The notes beneath the pieces were generated by a model. That model ran no database searches. It saw only the letters and a list, made by a program, of their open reading frames with translations, and was not told the origin of the DNA. Shown here one piece after another: positions 25,827 through 34,952 of a DNA stretch of 64,000 nt (its first letter is position 1; the number at the start of each line of letters is the position of its first letter). Source of the stretch: Bacteroidales bacterium (GTDB lineage Bacteria; Bacteroidota; Bacteroidia; Bacteroidales; Paludibacteraceae); the NCBI GenBank assembly GCA_900769555.1, contig CAAGHA010000079.1, positions 19,690-83,689 of the forward strand. Reading direction: 5' to 3'. The translations under genes and the position numbers were made by a program.

Positions 25827-26081
25827 TTTTTAAGGAGAGAAGATTCTTCATAAACCAATTCTTTCTTAAGTTCTCATAAACTCATCGAAACTCATTTCTG
25901 TATTTGAGAAAGACAATCTGTAAAGAGGTTCTTCTTCACTAGTGTTTTTATGAAGATTCTCTATGCAAATTCCTCCCATGTTTTGCATGGCAATCCTGAA
26001 TCCGCCAATTACTGCGAACAAATGTGTAAAGTAAAATCTTCTTATCTGTGTTATACAGGAAAAAGCTACATAATTTACGAA
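25827..26081. other. gene-poor stretch after the PL11 gene
   Basis: The only open frame is on the minus strand (26117-25866, 83 codons), reading LFAVIGGFRIAMQNMGGICI and ending EMSFDEFMRT. It has no neighbour, ribosome site or promoter that I can see, and it overlaps the terminator of the minus-strand gene that ends at 26142. It may be a relic of a repeated Bacteroidales sequence. Confidence 0.4.
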
Positions 26082-26115
26082 AGAAAAGAGGATGCTTCGT
26101 ATTGAGGCACCCTCC
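26082..26115 (-). terminator. terminator of the LRR lipoprotein gene
   Basis: Read on the minus strand, GAGGGTGC (26114-26107) pairs with GCATCCTC (26095-26088), one G-T pair, followed by TTTTCTTT. Confidence 0.75.
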
Positions 26116-26141
26116 ATTTGTTTTTATTGTTTTTGTTTGAT

Positions 26142-27149
26142 TTACTCCATTGCAACAAGGGTAAATTTTCCCCAGTCTGGATTTGCTTTATATTCATCTA
26201 AGGAAGAACTATGAACGTAAATCGTTACATCCTCATTGAAGATATTATCGCTTTCTCCCGTGAATAGAGGCGGTGTGGTTGCATAGCAATAGACGGTTTT
26301 TAGTTTTATACAATCGTAAAAAGCGTTGCGTTCAATCTGTTTCAATGATTCTGTGAGGGTAATGCTTGACAATGTAATGCAATTTTTGAAGGCATTTGCC
26401 CCAATGGTAGAAACAAATTTGCCCAATTCTATTTTTGTTAGTGCAGTGCAGTTGTAGAAGGCTTTCCCCCCGATTGATGTAAGTGAGTCTGACGTAGTGA
26501 CTTCCTTTAAGTTTACGCAGTTGGAAAAAGCCTCTTCTCCAATTGTTTTAAGACTTGGAGAGACATTAATCTTTGTCAAACTTGTTTGTGCTTTAAAAAT
26601 TGAGTCGCCCAGTACAGATGTGTAAGGTTTGATAGCATACATTTTATCTTTCTCAATTTGTGTCAGAATTAATTGTTTTTCATCGAATTTTAGTGGCAAC
26701 GTGTCAATCGTTTCATACAGAAATGCGTTGGATGCCATTTGTTTTATATCGATGATTAAATCTTCAGTTTTGTTTTTGATTATAAACTGAGTGTTCCTCG
26801 CTTTCTCTGTTATATTGGCAGAGATGTCTATCTTCATATAGTGGCAATTATTATAGTCTAAACTAAAAGAATCACACTTTGCCCACTCTTCTCCTCCGGA
26901 GTAGGTTGGTTTTGTTCTGGATGCAAACCGAATCTCTTTAATTTTGGCAAATGGTAATTTATTTTCATCTCTATAATCGTAATACCATTCCTTATAATCA
27001 TTATATTCGGTTTTTAACAGAGTGAGGGATTCTAAGAGAATCAAATCTGAATTTACTCGGTCGATTTCAATTGTTTCATTGTACTGGCAAGAGTTAAATG
27101 ATGCAAGACAAGATAAACCTATAATCAGGGTGAATATATACTTTCTCAT
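26142..27149 (-). CDS. BspA-like leucine-rich repeat lipoprotein
   Basis: A 335-residue surface lipoprotein. The lipobox is FNSC (Cys21). Residues about 25-185 form a domain I do not recognise. Residues 190-300 hold four to five TpLRR/BspA repeats (LRR_5 type) with the pattern SLKTIGEEAFSNCVNLKEV. The tail (VTIYVHSSSLDEYKANPDW) is the usual end of such proteins. BspA-type repeats are linked to adhesion and binding of host or matrix proteins; the ligand here is unknown. It lies 6 bp after the barrel gene and shares its operon. Confidence 0.85.
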   Translation of the reverse strand: MRKYIFTLIIGLSCLASFNSCQYNETIEIDRVNSDLILLESLTLLKTEYNDYKEWYYDYRDENKLPFAKIKEIRFASRTKPTYSGGEEWAKCDSFSLDYNNCHYMKIDISANITEKARNTQFIIKNKTEDLIIDIKQMASNAFLYETIDTLPLKFDEKQLILTQIEKDKMYAIKPYTSVLGDSIFKAQTSLTKINVSPSLKTIGEEAFSNCVNLKEVTTSDSLTSIGGKAFYNCTALTKIELGKFVSTIGANAFKNCITLSSITLTESLKQIERNAFYDCIKLKTVYCYATTPPLFTGESDNIFNEDVTIYVHSSSLDEYKANPDWGKFTLVAME

Positions 27150-27155
27150 ATCTAT

Positions 27156-27893
27156 TTAATTAAATGTTACGGCTATTTTTGTATTAAGACTATGTACGAT
27201 TGCTTGGTAAAAATTAGTTTGGTACGGACCGTCCGCCCCACCTCGTTCTTCTCTATGCCATTTACCTCCTAAGGCGATGTACATCTTTGCTTTTTCTGAT
27301 AGCCGGATGTTGATACCGACACTAAATTTAGCGAAAAATGAGGGCGACTTAAATACATCTTCAAGAGAAAGTTCATCACTTAGATAATCGTCATCTGTAT
27401 ATGGGTCTCTAATCTCTTTTAATTGGTGACTAAGACGTTTGGAAAGTCCGTACGAAAAATCCAAAACCGGTGTTACCGGCATTTTTATAATGTAATACTT
27501 GAAATACAAGAACGTCTCTGCATCTATGGACGAAGATATAAAATCAAGATTGTTGAAGTGAAAATCATAGTAAATTTCATCGATATAATCATAATACTTG
27601 CTTGTGTCATACTCTCTTGCAAGTAAACCAACACCAGCTCCTAAAAAGAAGTGTTCGTTGAATCGACAGCCTCCGATGTAGTCTGCATTGATTCCCCGGA
27701 AACCATCTCCTTTGTACCAAAGTCCCCATGCTAAATTTAATTCCGGACCATGTTCATACTTGGGTTGAAACCTCTTTTCCTCTGTTCTTTGTGCTGTGCT
27801 TAGTGTTCTGCTATCTTCGGTTGCCTCTTTTAAATCTTTGCCGTAGCAAAACACCCCCCATGTCATAAGACATAACAATAATACCTTTTTCAT
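27156..27893 (-). CDS. outer membrane beta-barrel protein
   Basis: A 245-residue protein with a signal peptide (MKKVLLLCLMTWGVFCYG) and alternating aromatic/hydrophobic strands typical of an eight- to ten-strand barrel, ending in NTKIAVTFN. Strands such as HFFLGAGVGLLAREYD and SFFAKFSVGINIRLS are visible. Substrate or role is unknown. It is the first gene of a two-gene operon with the LRR lipoprotein, which suggests that the pair acts together at the cell surface. A -7-like box TAACTTTG lies on the minus strand at 27986-27979. Confidence 0.75.
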   Translation of the reverse strand: MKKVLLLCLMTWGVFCYGKDLKEATEDSRTLSTAQRTEEKRFQPKYEHGPELNLAWGLWYKGDGFRGINADYIGGCRFNEHFFLGAGVGLLAREYDTSKYYDYIDEIYYDFHFNNLDFISSSIDAETFLYFKYYIIKMPVTPVLDFSYGLSKRLSHQLKEIRDPYTDDDYLSDELSLEDVFKSPSFFAKFSVGINIRLSEKAKMYIALGGKWHREERGGADGPYQTNFYQAIVHSLNTKIAVTFN

Positions 27894-28045
27894 TTGAATT
27901 TTTCTTTTTGTACCCTTTATTCTAATTCGACCTGAATTAGTTAAATCGTGTAATATAATTTTAGGTTAAACATTCGTGCAAAGTTAGGTTATTTTTTTTA
28001 TCTGTTCCTTTTATGTTTCTTTTTTTATAATAATATTTTTCAGAT

Positions 28046-28065
28046 AAGTTCTATAAATTAGGTAG
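28046..28065 (-). repeat. dispersed repeat, inverted copy
   Basis: Reverse complement of the GAATTTATAGAAC-type motif, facing the direct copy at 28181-28206 and enclosing about 115 bp with no gene. Confidence 0.5.
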
Positions 28066-28180
28066 AGATGATTTTGAAGAGCATTTTGTTTAGGATGTTT
28101 CTATTAATAAAGGAGTGATGCGAGCATCGTAACTGAATAAATATAAGCAATATAGCACAAGTGAATTCAAAAAAATCACG

Positions 28181-28206
28181 AAATGAATTTATAGAACCTA
28201 CCTAAA
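28181..28206 (+). repeat. dispersed repeat, direct copy
   Basis: A 26-bp motif with core ATGAATTTATAGAAC then CTACCTAAA. Near-identical to 32787-32812 (one base different in 26). Confidence 0.65.
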
Positions 28207-28237
28207 AAAAAGATACCCCAATCTGATTGAGGCATCT
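28204..28237 (-). terminator. terminator of the GH44-like pair
   Basis: On the minus strand, a stem (28237-28225 with 28223-28211) with two mismatches or wobbles is followed by seven T residues. It lies 23 bp after the stop of the gene ending at 28260. Confidence 0.8.
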
Positions 28238-28259
28238 CTTTCTGTTCTGCACATTAAAA

Positions 28260-30155
28260 TTAATTCTTTACCGCTCCTATGGTTTTTGTTACATTTTTCA
28301 TTGTTATTGCGCAGAGATAATGACCACTCGCAAGGGTTGAAACGTCTATTGGGGCTTTGGAAGTGGTAATTGTCTCTTTTATCATTACCTTCCCCTCGGT
28401 GTTGATGATTTGAACGGTTGCCTCTTCTTCCAATCCGTCTATGAACAGCTGTGTTGTCATTGAGGTAGGGTAAATCCGCAGGGTTGAAGCTAAGTTGTGA
28501 CTGTTTTTTGTAGAGCCTTTCGCTGTTACTAGTATCGTTGAGGTGGATAGGGGTGCAAGAGTTACCGTTGTTTTTCCCTCGTTGAAAATGACTTCCTTTT
28601 TTTTCAAAGCATTAATCGTATGAGAGACAAAGGTCTCTTCTGCAGGTAATTCAGACAGTTCCAAAAGGGGATATTCGCCATCTTCAATATCGTAATTCCT
28701 TAGATTGATTGTTATATCTGCCTCTTGTTCAAAAGAACGATTGATTAGTAATACACTCAGGCTGTCTTTTGTCTCTGATATTGTTGTATGTACCGATACA
28801 ATTGAATCGTTGCTAGATGTCGATGGTAGGTAGTACTTTTGATTGTACCGAGCAAATAGGTGCAATGTTTCCCACATGCCGGTTTTCCATGACCATGGGA
28901 TAAAGAATTCTAGGTTGTGTTTCATGAATTCTCCCATCATCGAACCATACCAAACACTATTGATGTCCGGATCGTTCGATTCAATTCCTGTCTCGGTTAT
29001 TCCCAATGCTCTGATGTCATCTTCTCCCATATACTCTTTCATCCACTCCTGGCAGCGTTTAAAGATGTAAACCTTGCTTTGGGTTTCATCCCAACCTCCA
29101 TTTATCAATTTTACACCATTAGCTTGGGGATAGATATAGTTTTCATCAAAATATATTCGATGCGTTTGTAATATCTCTTCGTCAGAAAAATTGATAGGGT
29201 AGTAGTGCAATGCAAACACATCTAACAGTTTCATTCCACATTTTTTCTCTTCTTCGGCTATTCGTTTAATAATGTATTCTAACCAAGGCCAATATCTTCC
29301 ATCTGTGGTTAGATCCTTTCTGTCTGGTCCGGCAAACCATTGCCATTCGTTGGCGCATATCGGTCCAATTAGTTTTAAATCGGGATATTTGGTGCGTGCT
29401 GCTTTGGCAATTCGTACATATTTTTCAATGTACTCTTCCGGTTTTACGGGCTCTTTTTGAACATCGTCATGGGTCAAATGCCATATCTCAGGCTCATTGT
29501 CTAATGCCCAATATAACGTCTTGGAACGGTCGATTTCTAATCCGTTTTCTCCAAACCAATGATCTAATATTCCTACGCATGAGTCGGTGGGCCATTCCTT
29601 TAAGTAGGTATTAATATCTCCATCAACCAAAGCGTTTTTCCCATTATCCTCATTAGGTATTGCTCCTTTCCCGGTTACATTTTGGGCTGTGTTTAACCAT
29701 TTATTTCCATGCGAAACATACCAATCCCAATCTTTAAAATTGTATTCCGTATCAGCTCCAACCCATCCTAATATGGGTAATCCATACATTACTTGCACTT
29801 GTGGTGCATTTTCTTGAATGGTTTGGATTTCATAATCCCAATTTTGACTGTGAACTCGGTTATACCAATCGGGATGACTGGCAACGCGACGATGAAAATT
29901 GTATTTGGTTGAATTGTTGCCACTATTCTCGCGAAGAATACCAATTCCCGACTCGTTGATTAAAGTCCACATAGAGTCTGTTGTAGCTTTTGTAGAATCA
30001 TCGTTTGTAGAATTGTTTTTACCATAAATGTAACGTGATATTTTGTGTGGCGTTGCATTCCCATCGATGGATATCACTACCGTTTCGGCATTGGATAGGA
30101 ACGTAGTCCCTACCATGCCGATGACGATAGTTGCAATTATGCGTTTTGTCTTCAT
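28260..30155 (-). CDS. GH44-like glycoside hydrolase with T9SS tail (copy 2 of pair)
   Basis: A 631-residue secreted enzyme. A signal peptide (residues 1-23) is followed by a TIM-barrel-like domain beginning HKISRYIYGKNNST. The segment LYWALDNEPEIWHLTHDDV (about 214-232) matches the acid/base motif of GH44, with candidate acid/base Glu221. The stretch LDVFALHYYP and ALGITETGIE (Glu388) fit later strands, the latter a candidate nucleophile. A beta domain follows, then a T9SS sorting domain from about residue 560. GH44 enzymes cut beta-1,4-glucans such as xyloglucan and CMC. Family assignment rests on motif reading. It follows its paralogue by 12 bp. Confidence 0.72.
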   Translation of the reverse strand: MKTKRIIATIVIGMVGTTFLSNAETVVISIDGNATPHKISRYIYGKNNSTNDDSTKATTDSMWTLINESGIGILRENSGNNSTKYNFHRRVASHPDWYNRVHSQNWDYEIQTIQENAPQVQVMYGLPILGWVGADTEYNFKDWDWYVSHGNKWLNTAQNVTGKGAIPNEDNGKNALVDGDINTYLKEWPTDSCVGILDHWFGENGLEIDRSKTLYWALDNEPEIWHLTHDDVQKEPVKPEEYIEKYVRIAKAARTKYPDLKLIGPICANEWQWFAGPDRKDLTTDGRYWPWLEYIIKRIAEEEKKCGMKLLDVFALHYYPINFSDEEILQTHRIYFDENYIYPQANGVKLINGGWDETQSKVYIFKRCQEWMKEYMGEDDIRALGITETGIESNDPDINSVWYGSMMGEFMKHNLEFFIPWSWKTGMWETLHLFARYNQKYYLPSTSSNDSIVSVHTTISETKDSLSVLLINRSFEQEADITINLRNYDIEDGEYPLLELSELPAEETFVSHTINALKKKEVIFNEGKTTVTLAPLSTSTILVTAKGSTKNSHNLASTLRIYPTSMTTQLFIDGLEEEATVQIINTEGKVMIKETITTSKAPIDVSTLASGHYLCAITMKNVTKTIGAVKN

Positions 30156-30167
30156 TATTCCACCTCC

Positions 30168-32063
30168 CTAATACTTAATTATAGGAATCGTTTTTGTTAT
30201 ATTGGAAAGCGTAATAGCGCAAAGATAATAACCATTAGGAAGTTGCTCTATGTTCAACGTAGCTTTATCTTGTGTGCATTCTTGGGTTATTAGAGATTTA
30301 CCTTCCATCGAAATGATTTGGATGGTACCGCCATTACCTAATCCGGATAGGTGCAATCGGTTTTGGGTTGAAGTAGGGAACACTTTAACCTCACTGACAG
30401 CTCTCTCCGGAGAAATGTTGGTTCTTTTTCCTGCATTCAGCAATATAGTTGTTGTTGATAGAGGAGGTAAACTTAACTTTGCTGTTCTGTTGTTGAAAGA
30501 TGTAGCCTTTGTTTTTAGTGCATTATCTGTGTGGGATACAAATGTCTCCTCATCCGGTAAGTCAGACAATTCCAAGGTCATGTAATCTCCATCTCTTAAT
30601 TCAAAATTGCTCAAATTGATCTCAATTTCTGTTGCTTCTGATATGGAACGATTGATAAGTAATACTGTCAATGAATCTTTCGTTTCGTTTATCGTGGTAT
30701 GAATTGACACCAATGAATCGTTGGAGGATTGGGATGAGAGATAGTAGGGTTGGTTGTAGCGAGCAAATAAGTGCAATGTTTCCCACATTCCGTTTTTCCA
30801 AGTCCAAGGTGAAAAAATTTCTACTTTCTCTTTCATGAATTCACCTATAGTAGAACCATACCAAATACTACAAATATTTGCATCGGAAGATTCTATGCCA
30901 CATTCTGTCATTCCAAAACCTCTTGTCTCTCCCATGTATTTCATCATCCATTCTTGGCAACGTTTGAATACATACTCTTTGGTGTTATTATTATTCCATT
31001 TTCCTGTAATCATCTTTATTCCGTTGGCTTGAGGATAGTTGTATGTCTCGTCAAAAAATAGTCTGTGACATTGAATCACTTCTGCATCCTTTAGTTTACT
31101 TGGGTAGTAGTGTATAGCAAAAACATCTAATAGTTTTACACCGCAACGCGCCTCTTCTTCTCCAATCCTTTTGATAAAATACTCAATCCACGGATAAAAT
31201 TCTTCGCCAACAGTAACCCCGTAATCTGAGCCTGCATACCATTGCCACTCATTGCAGGTGATTGGTCCTACCAATTTTATATCCGGCCATTTGTTTTTGG
31301 CTGCTTTGGCAACTGCGATATATTTGTCGATAAACTCGTCTGCAGAAACCGGTTCTTTCTGTACGTCATCATGGGTTCCACTCCATATTTCGGGCTCATT
31401 GTCCATTGCCCAGTAGAGTACTTTAGAACGGTCAAACCCTAATCCGGTCTCTCCGAACCAATGGTCGAGTATCCCAACAGTAGAATCTGCAGGCCATGGC
31501 ATCAAGTAGGAGTTGGGATCTCCTTCCACTAACGCCGTCTTTCCGTTGTCCGGATTGGCTACACCTCCGATTCCTGCCACGTTTTGAGCCCTATTTAACC
31601 ATTGTTTGTTATGGTCGATGTACCAGCCCCAATCATCAAAATTGTTCTCTTCGGTTGATGCTACATACCCTAAAAGTTGAAATCCGTACATAGCTTGTAC
31701 ATTGGGTAGTCTCTCTTGAATACTTTGTAATTCGTAGTCCCAATCGTGTGGTTCAACATTGTTGTACCAATCCGGATGACTTGATAGGTGACGACTGTAA
31801 TTGTATTTTGTGGAGTTGTTTCCGCTGTTTTCTCTTAAGAATGTTACTCCAGATTCGATGATTTGTGTCCACTCTGCTTCTGTTGTAGCTTTGCTTGGTT
31901 CATCGCTTGTTGAGTTATTCTTTCCATAAACGTATGGTGACACCTTATGCGTTTCTCCTTCTCCGTTGATTGTTAAAGTGATTGTTGCTGCATTTGTAGA
32001 GGTAAAACCGATAGATAAAGCTATCGCTGCTAGCAATGATTTTATGCTTTGATTTGTTTTCAT
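30168..32063 (-). CDS. GH44-like glycoside hydrolase with T9SS tail (copy 1 of pair)
   Basis: A 631-residue paralogue of the next gene, co-linear from end to end and of identical length. The signal peptide ends near residue 25 (TSTNA). The acid/base motif reads LYWAMDNEPEIWSGTHDDV (candidate Glu223), and the later GFGMTECGIES gives a candidate nucleophile. Both copies keep the NNSTKYN and HPDWYN elements near the N-terminus and the FARYNQ element near residue 440. The C-terminus is a T9SS tail (VKVFPTSTQNRLHLSGL onward). The tandem pair probably arose by duplication and then diverged; both look intact. Confidence 0.72.
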   Translation of the reverse strand: MKTNQSIKSLLAAIALSIGFTSTNAATITLTINGEGETHKVSPYVYGKNNSTSDEPSKATTEAEWTQIIESGVTFLRENSGNNSTKYNYSRHLSSHPDWYNNVEPHDWDYELQSIQERLPNVQAMYGFQLLGYVASTEENNFDDWGWYIDHNKQWLNRAQNVAGIGGVANPDNGKTALVEGDPNSYLMPWPADSTVGILDHWFGETGLGFDRSKVLYWAMDNEPEIWSGTHDDVQKEPVSADEFIDKYIAVAKAAKNKWPDIKLVGPITCNEWQWYAGSDYGVTVGEEFYPWIEYFIKRIGEEEARCGVKLLDVFAIHYYPSKLKDAEVIQCHRLFFDETYNYPQANGIKMITGKWNNNNTKEYVFKRCQEWMMKYMGETRGFGMTECGIESSDANICSIWYGSTIGEFMKEKVEIFSPWTWKNGMWETLHLFARYNQPYYLSSQSSNDSLVSIHTTINETKDSLTVLLINRSISEATEIEINLSNFELRDGDYMTLELSDLPDEETFVSHTDNALKTKATSFNNRTAKLSLPPLSTTTILLNAGKRTNISPERAVSEVKVFPTSTQNRLHLSGLGNGGTIQIISMEGKSLITQECTQDKATLNIEQLPNGYYLCAITLSNITKTIPIIKY

Positions 32064-32229
32064 GGTACGTAGTTCTATGTGTTAAACGTTATTTTTGCCT
32101 AATTTTGAATCAAGACAAGTGATGAATTTTATCTTATCCATCTGCAATTTAATCTTTTTTTTCCTTTTCTAAAAATTTTGAGTGGAAATTTTGTATGTTT
32201 GGTCGATTTATTCTTACTGAAAAAAGATT

Positions 32230-32778
32230 ATGGTTATTTTAATTACAGGTGCTACGCATACTGGGAAAACGTTTCTAGCCCAAAGGTTGCTTGAGAAATA
32301 TAATTATCCCTATTTATCGGTAGATCACTTAAAAATGGGACTGATTCGTAGTGGAAATACTTGTCTTACACCCTTGGATGATGAAGAATTGACTCTTTAT
32401 CTATGGCCAATACTGCGAGAAATGATTAAAACGGTAATAGAAAATCACCAAAATTTGATCGTTGAAGGTTGTTATATTCCCTTTGATTGGAGACTGTCGT
32501 TTGAAGTTGAGTACCAAAAGGATATCCGATTTATTTGTATTACCATGAGTGAAAACTATATAGAAAATCATTACTCTGAAATTATTAAGAATGCCTCTAT
32601 TATTGAATCTCGGTTAGATGATAATGATTGCTCTGTTGAATTTCTTCAGCGCGAAAATAGATTTTATAGAGAGGGATTCTGCAGTGCAGGTGAAAATGTA
32701 TCCTTGATTGATGGAGATTATCAAGAGTGGTTAAATGGGGTTCAGAAATGTGAATGTTTTTTTAGGAGGATTTTATAA
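32230..32778 (+). CDS. small P-loop kinase/ATPase
   Basis: A 182-residue soluble protein with Walker A GATHTGKT (residues 7-14) and a following YPYLSVDHLKMGLIRSG, like adenylate-kinase-type or zeta-toxin-type P-loop proteins. LIVEGCYIP (about 77-85) could be the strand with Walker B-like function. The nearest match in style is the AAA_33/nucleoside kinase group; the substrate is unknown. A TATGTTTG box (32194-32201) precedes it. It stands alone between carbohydrate enzyme genes on opposite strands and may be unrelated to them. Confidence 0.7.
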   Translation: MVILITGATHTGKTFLAQRLLEKYNYPYLSVDHLKMGLIRSGNTCLTPLDDEELTLYLWPILREMIKTVIENHQNLIVEGCYIPFDWRLSFEVEYQKDIRFICITMSENYIENHYSEIIKNASIIESRLDDNDCSVEFLQRENRFYREGFCSAGENVSLIDGDYQEWLNGVQKCECFFRRIL

Positions 32779-32786
32779 ATTTTGCA

Positions 32787-32812
32787 AAATGAATTTATAG
32801 AACGTACCTAAA
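32787..32812 (+). repeat. dispersed repeat, direct copy
   Basis: Same 26-bp motif as 28181-28206 with one change (GAACGTACC instead of GAACCTACC). It starts 9 bp after the kinase gene stop. Confidence 0.65.
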
Positions 32813-32980
32813 TTAATTTCACATTTGTTGGTTCTCTCTCTCTACAATCTTCGGTAATGACTCAGTTTTGATTTTTTTCTTTATGCTTGCTAAATTAAAC
32901 TTTATTTTTTTAATTTGTAGACTGACTTCTAAATGATACAAATTTTTTAAGAATAGTAATCGCAATAGATAGAATTTAAA

Positions 32981-34948
32981 ATGAAAATGAAAAAGATATT
33001 GTCATTATTTATGCTTTGGCAATGTATAGCTATAACGTCTTTTGCCTCTACAGATGATATAGGTTTATATGTGAATGATATAATTCTTGATTGGAGCGGT
33101 GGTGGAGGAACAAAGGATGTAGTTAATAATAGTTTGACTTCAAATCAGTCGGCAATAAATTATTGGGATATTCATGATTTAAGTACAGATATTTATGAAA
33201 AGCTGGAGATTTCTTTTGCCCAGGTAGTAGATTATGATAATATCAATATTACCATTACTTATAGTGACGGGAGTACAATAGAAACAAAGATTCTTCGTGG
33301 AACATCTTCTCATGAAGTGAATTTTGATGCGAGAAAGACTCTTGTAAAGATTTCTATTTCACATGGTTGGGATGGTCCAAGTGGTGCAGTAACTCTCTAC
33401 TTCAACAGTATTATCATTCGAGCGAAGAATTCTACTGGTAATATTGGATTTATGCCTGTAGGGTCGCCTAAGTTGGGTAAAGATGTCGCAAACCCACTGT
33501 TGGATTTCCATTTTATAGCTGATCCTACGGCTATTGAGTACGATGGTCGTCTATATGTCTATGGCACTAATGATCATCAGCAATATGAGGCTGGAACTCC
33601 TACCAATAGTTACGAAGCAATAAACTCTTTAGTGGCTATTTCTACAGATGATATGGTGAATTGGACCTATCATGGACTAATAGATACAAAAAGTGTGGCA
33701 CCTTGGATTTCGGCCTCTTGGGCTCCATCTATTATTAGTAAGGTGCAGGCTGATGGTTCTACACTTTTTTCTCTTTATTTCTCTAATAGTGGTATAGGGT
33801 CTGGAGTAATTCAATCTAAGTCGCCTCTCGGTCCATGGACATCTCCTCTCAATACGAATCTTACCGATGGGTTTGATCCTGGTGCCGTAGTCGATGATAA
33901 TGGTGATGCTTGGTTGGCTTATGGTGGAGGGGTTGGTAAAATCGTTAAGTTGGGTGACGACCTCCATTCTATTGTAGCCGGACCTGTTTTACCTCCAGCA
34001 CCTTATCACTTCGAGGCTAATGAGTTGAACTTCATTAATGGTACGTATGTATATACCTATAACAATGATTGGAGCGACCATTCACCGTGGATTCATGGAG
34101 GAGAAAAACCGTCTGCTTGTAGTATGGTTTACTTCACAAGTAAGACCCCACTTGATGAAGATTCCTGGAATTATGGTGCAAACTATTTCAGAAATACGGG
34201 TGAAAATGGCATGAATTATGGTAACAATCATACTCATCTGCATAAATATCAAGGAAAGTGGTATCTGTTCTATCAAGCCAATAATCTGGAGGCTTCCATA
34301 GGTTCTACAGGTGGATTTCGCAGTATCTACGTTGATGAAATTGAGGTGGACGAGGATAATGTGGTTATTAGAGAATGTACCCCCTCTTTTAAAGGCGTGA
34401 GAGCCATCAAAAATCTGGATCCATATACTCCTCAATATGCTGCTACTGCAGCGGCTACTCTTGGTATCGTTCATGAACAAGCAGATGGAGAAGGACACAT
34501 GGTTGTAAAGATTGGTACTCCAAGTACGAAAGCTCCTATCCCTTCTGAGGGGGTTATAGAAGTGCGTAATGTGGAATTTTCTGGTGCTGATAATACGTTA
34601 AAATGTCTGGTAAAAGGAAACGGAAGCATTGCTTTGCGTATTGATAGTAAGGATGGAGAGGATATTGCAACCATAACAAGTTTAGATGAAAATTGGACGG
34701 AACAAACAGCTGTATGCAATTCTGTGTTGAATGGCGTTCACACCATTTATTTCATTCTTAGTGGAGATGTACTCTTTGATAAGTGGGTGTTGAGTAACGA
34801 AACACCAAGCGATATTGAAGAGGTTCAATCTTTAGATACTCCTAAAAATACGGGGGATTTGTATAATCTAAAAGGACAGCTAATTCATAAACCGGCTAAA
34901 GGAATTTATGTGTCAAACGGAAAAAAATACATTATTAGCGATAAGTAA
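32981..34948 (+). CDS. GH43 glycoside hydrolase with CBM6-like domain
   Basis: A 655-residue secreted enzyme. A signal peptide ends near residue 23. Residues 25-155 form a beta-sandwich domain of unclear type. The five-bladed GH43 propeller (about 165-500) has the three expected acids: Asp181 (FIADPTAIEYDG), Asp299 (GFDPGAVVDDNG) and Glu345 (FEANELNF). A CBM6-like domain follows (EVRNVEFSGADNTLKCLV) at about 525-605. The tail DLYNLKGQL...GIYVSNGKKYIISDK resembles a short surface-targeting end. GH43 enzymes release arabinose or xylose from plant cell wall side chains. The start could be ATG 32981 or 32987. Confidence 0.85.
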   Translation: MKMKKILSLFMLWQCIAITSFASTDDIGLYVNDIILDWSGGGGTKDVVNNSLTSNQSAINYWDIHDLSTDIYEKLEISFAQVVDYDNINITITYSDGSTIETKILRGTSSHEVNFDARKTLVKISISHGWDGPSGAVTLYFNSIIIRAKNSTGNIGFMPVGSPKLGKDVANPLLDFHFIADPTAIEYDGRLYVYGTNDHQQYEAGTPTNSYEAINSLVAISTDDMVNWTYHGLIDTKSVAPWISASWAPSIISKVQADGSTLFSLYFSNSGIGSGVIQSKSPLGPWTSPLNTNLTDGFDPGAVVDDNGDAWLAYGGGVGKIVKLGDDLHSIVAGPVLPPAPYHFEANELNFINGTYVYTYNNDWSDHSPWIHGGEKPSACSMVYFTSKTPLDEDSWNYGANYFRNTGENGMNYGNNHTHLHKYQGKWYLFYQANNLEASIGSTGGFRSIYVDEIEVDEDNVVIRECTPSFKGVRAIKNLDPYTPQYAATAAATLGIVHEQADGEGHMVVKIGTPSTKAPIPSEGVIEVRNVEFSGADNTLKCLVKGNGSIALRIDSKDGEDIATITSLDENWTEQTAVCNSVLNGVHTIYFILSGDVLFDKWVLSNETPSDIEEVQSLDTPKNTGDLYNLKGQLIHKPAKGIYVSNGKKYIISDK

Positions 34949-34952
34949 ACGT

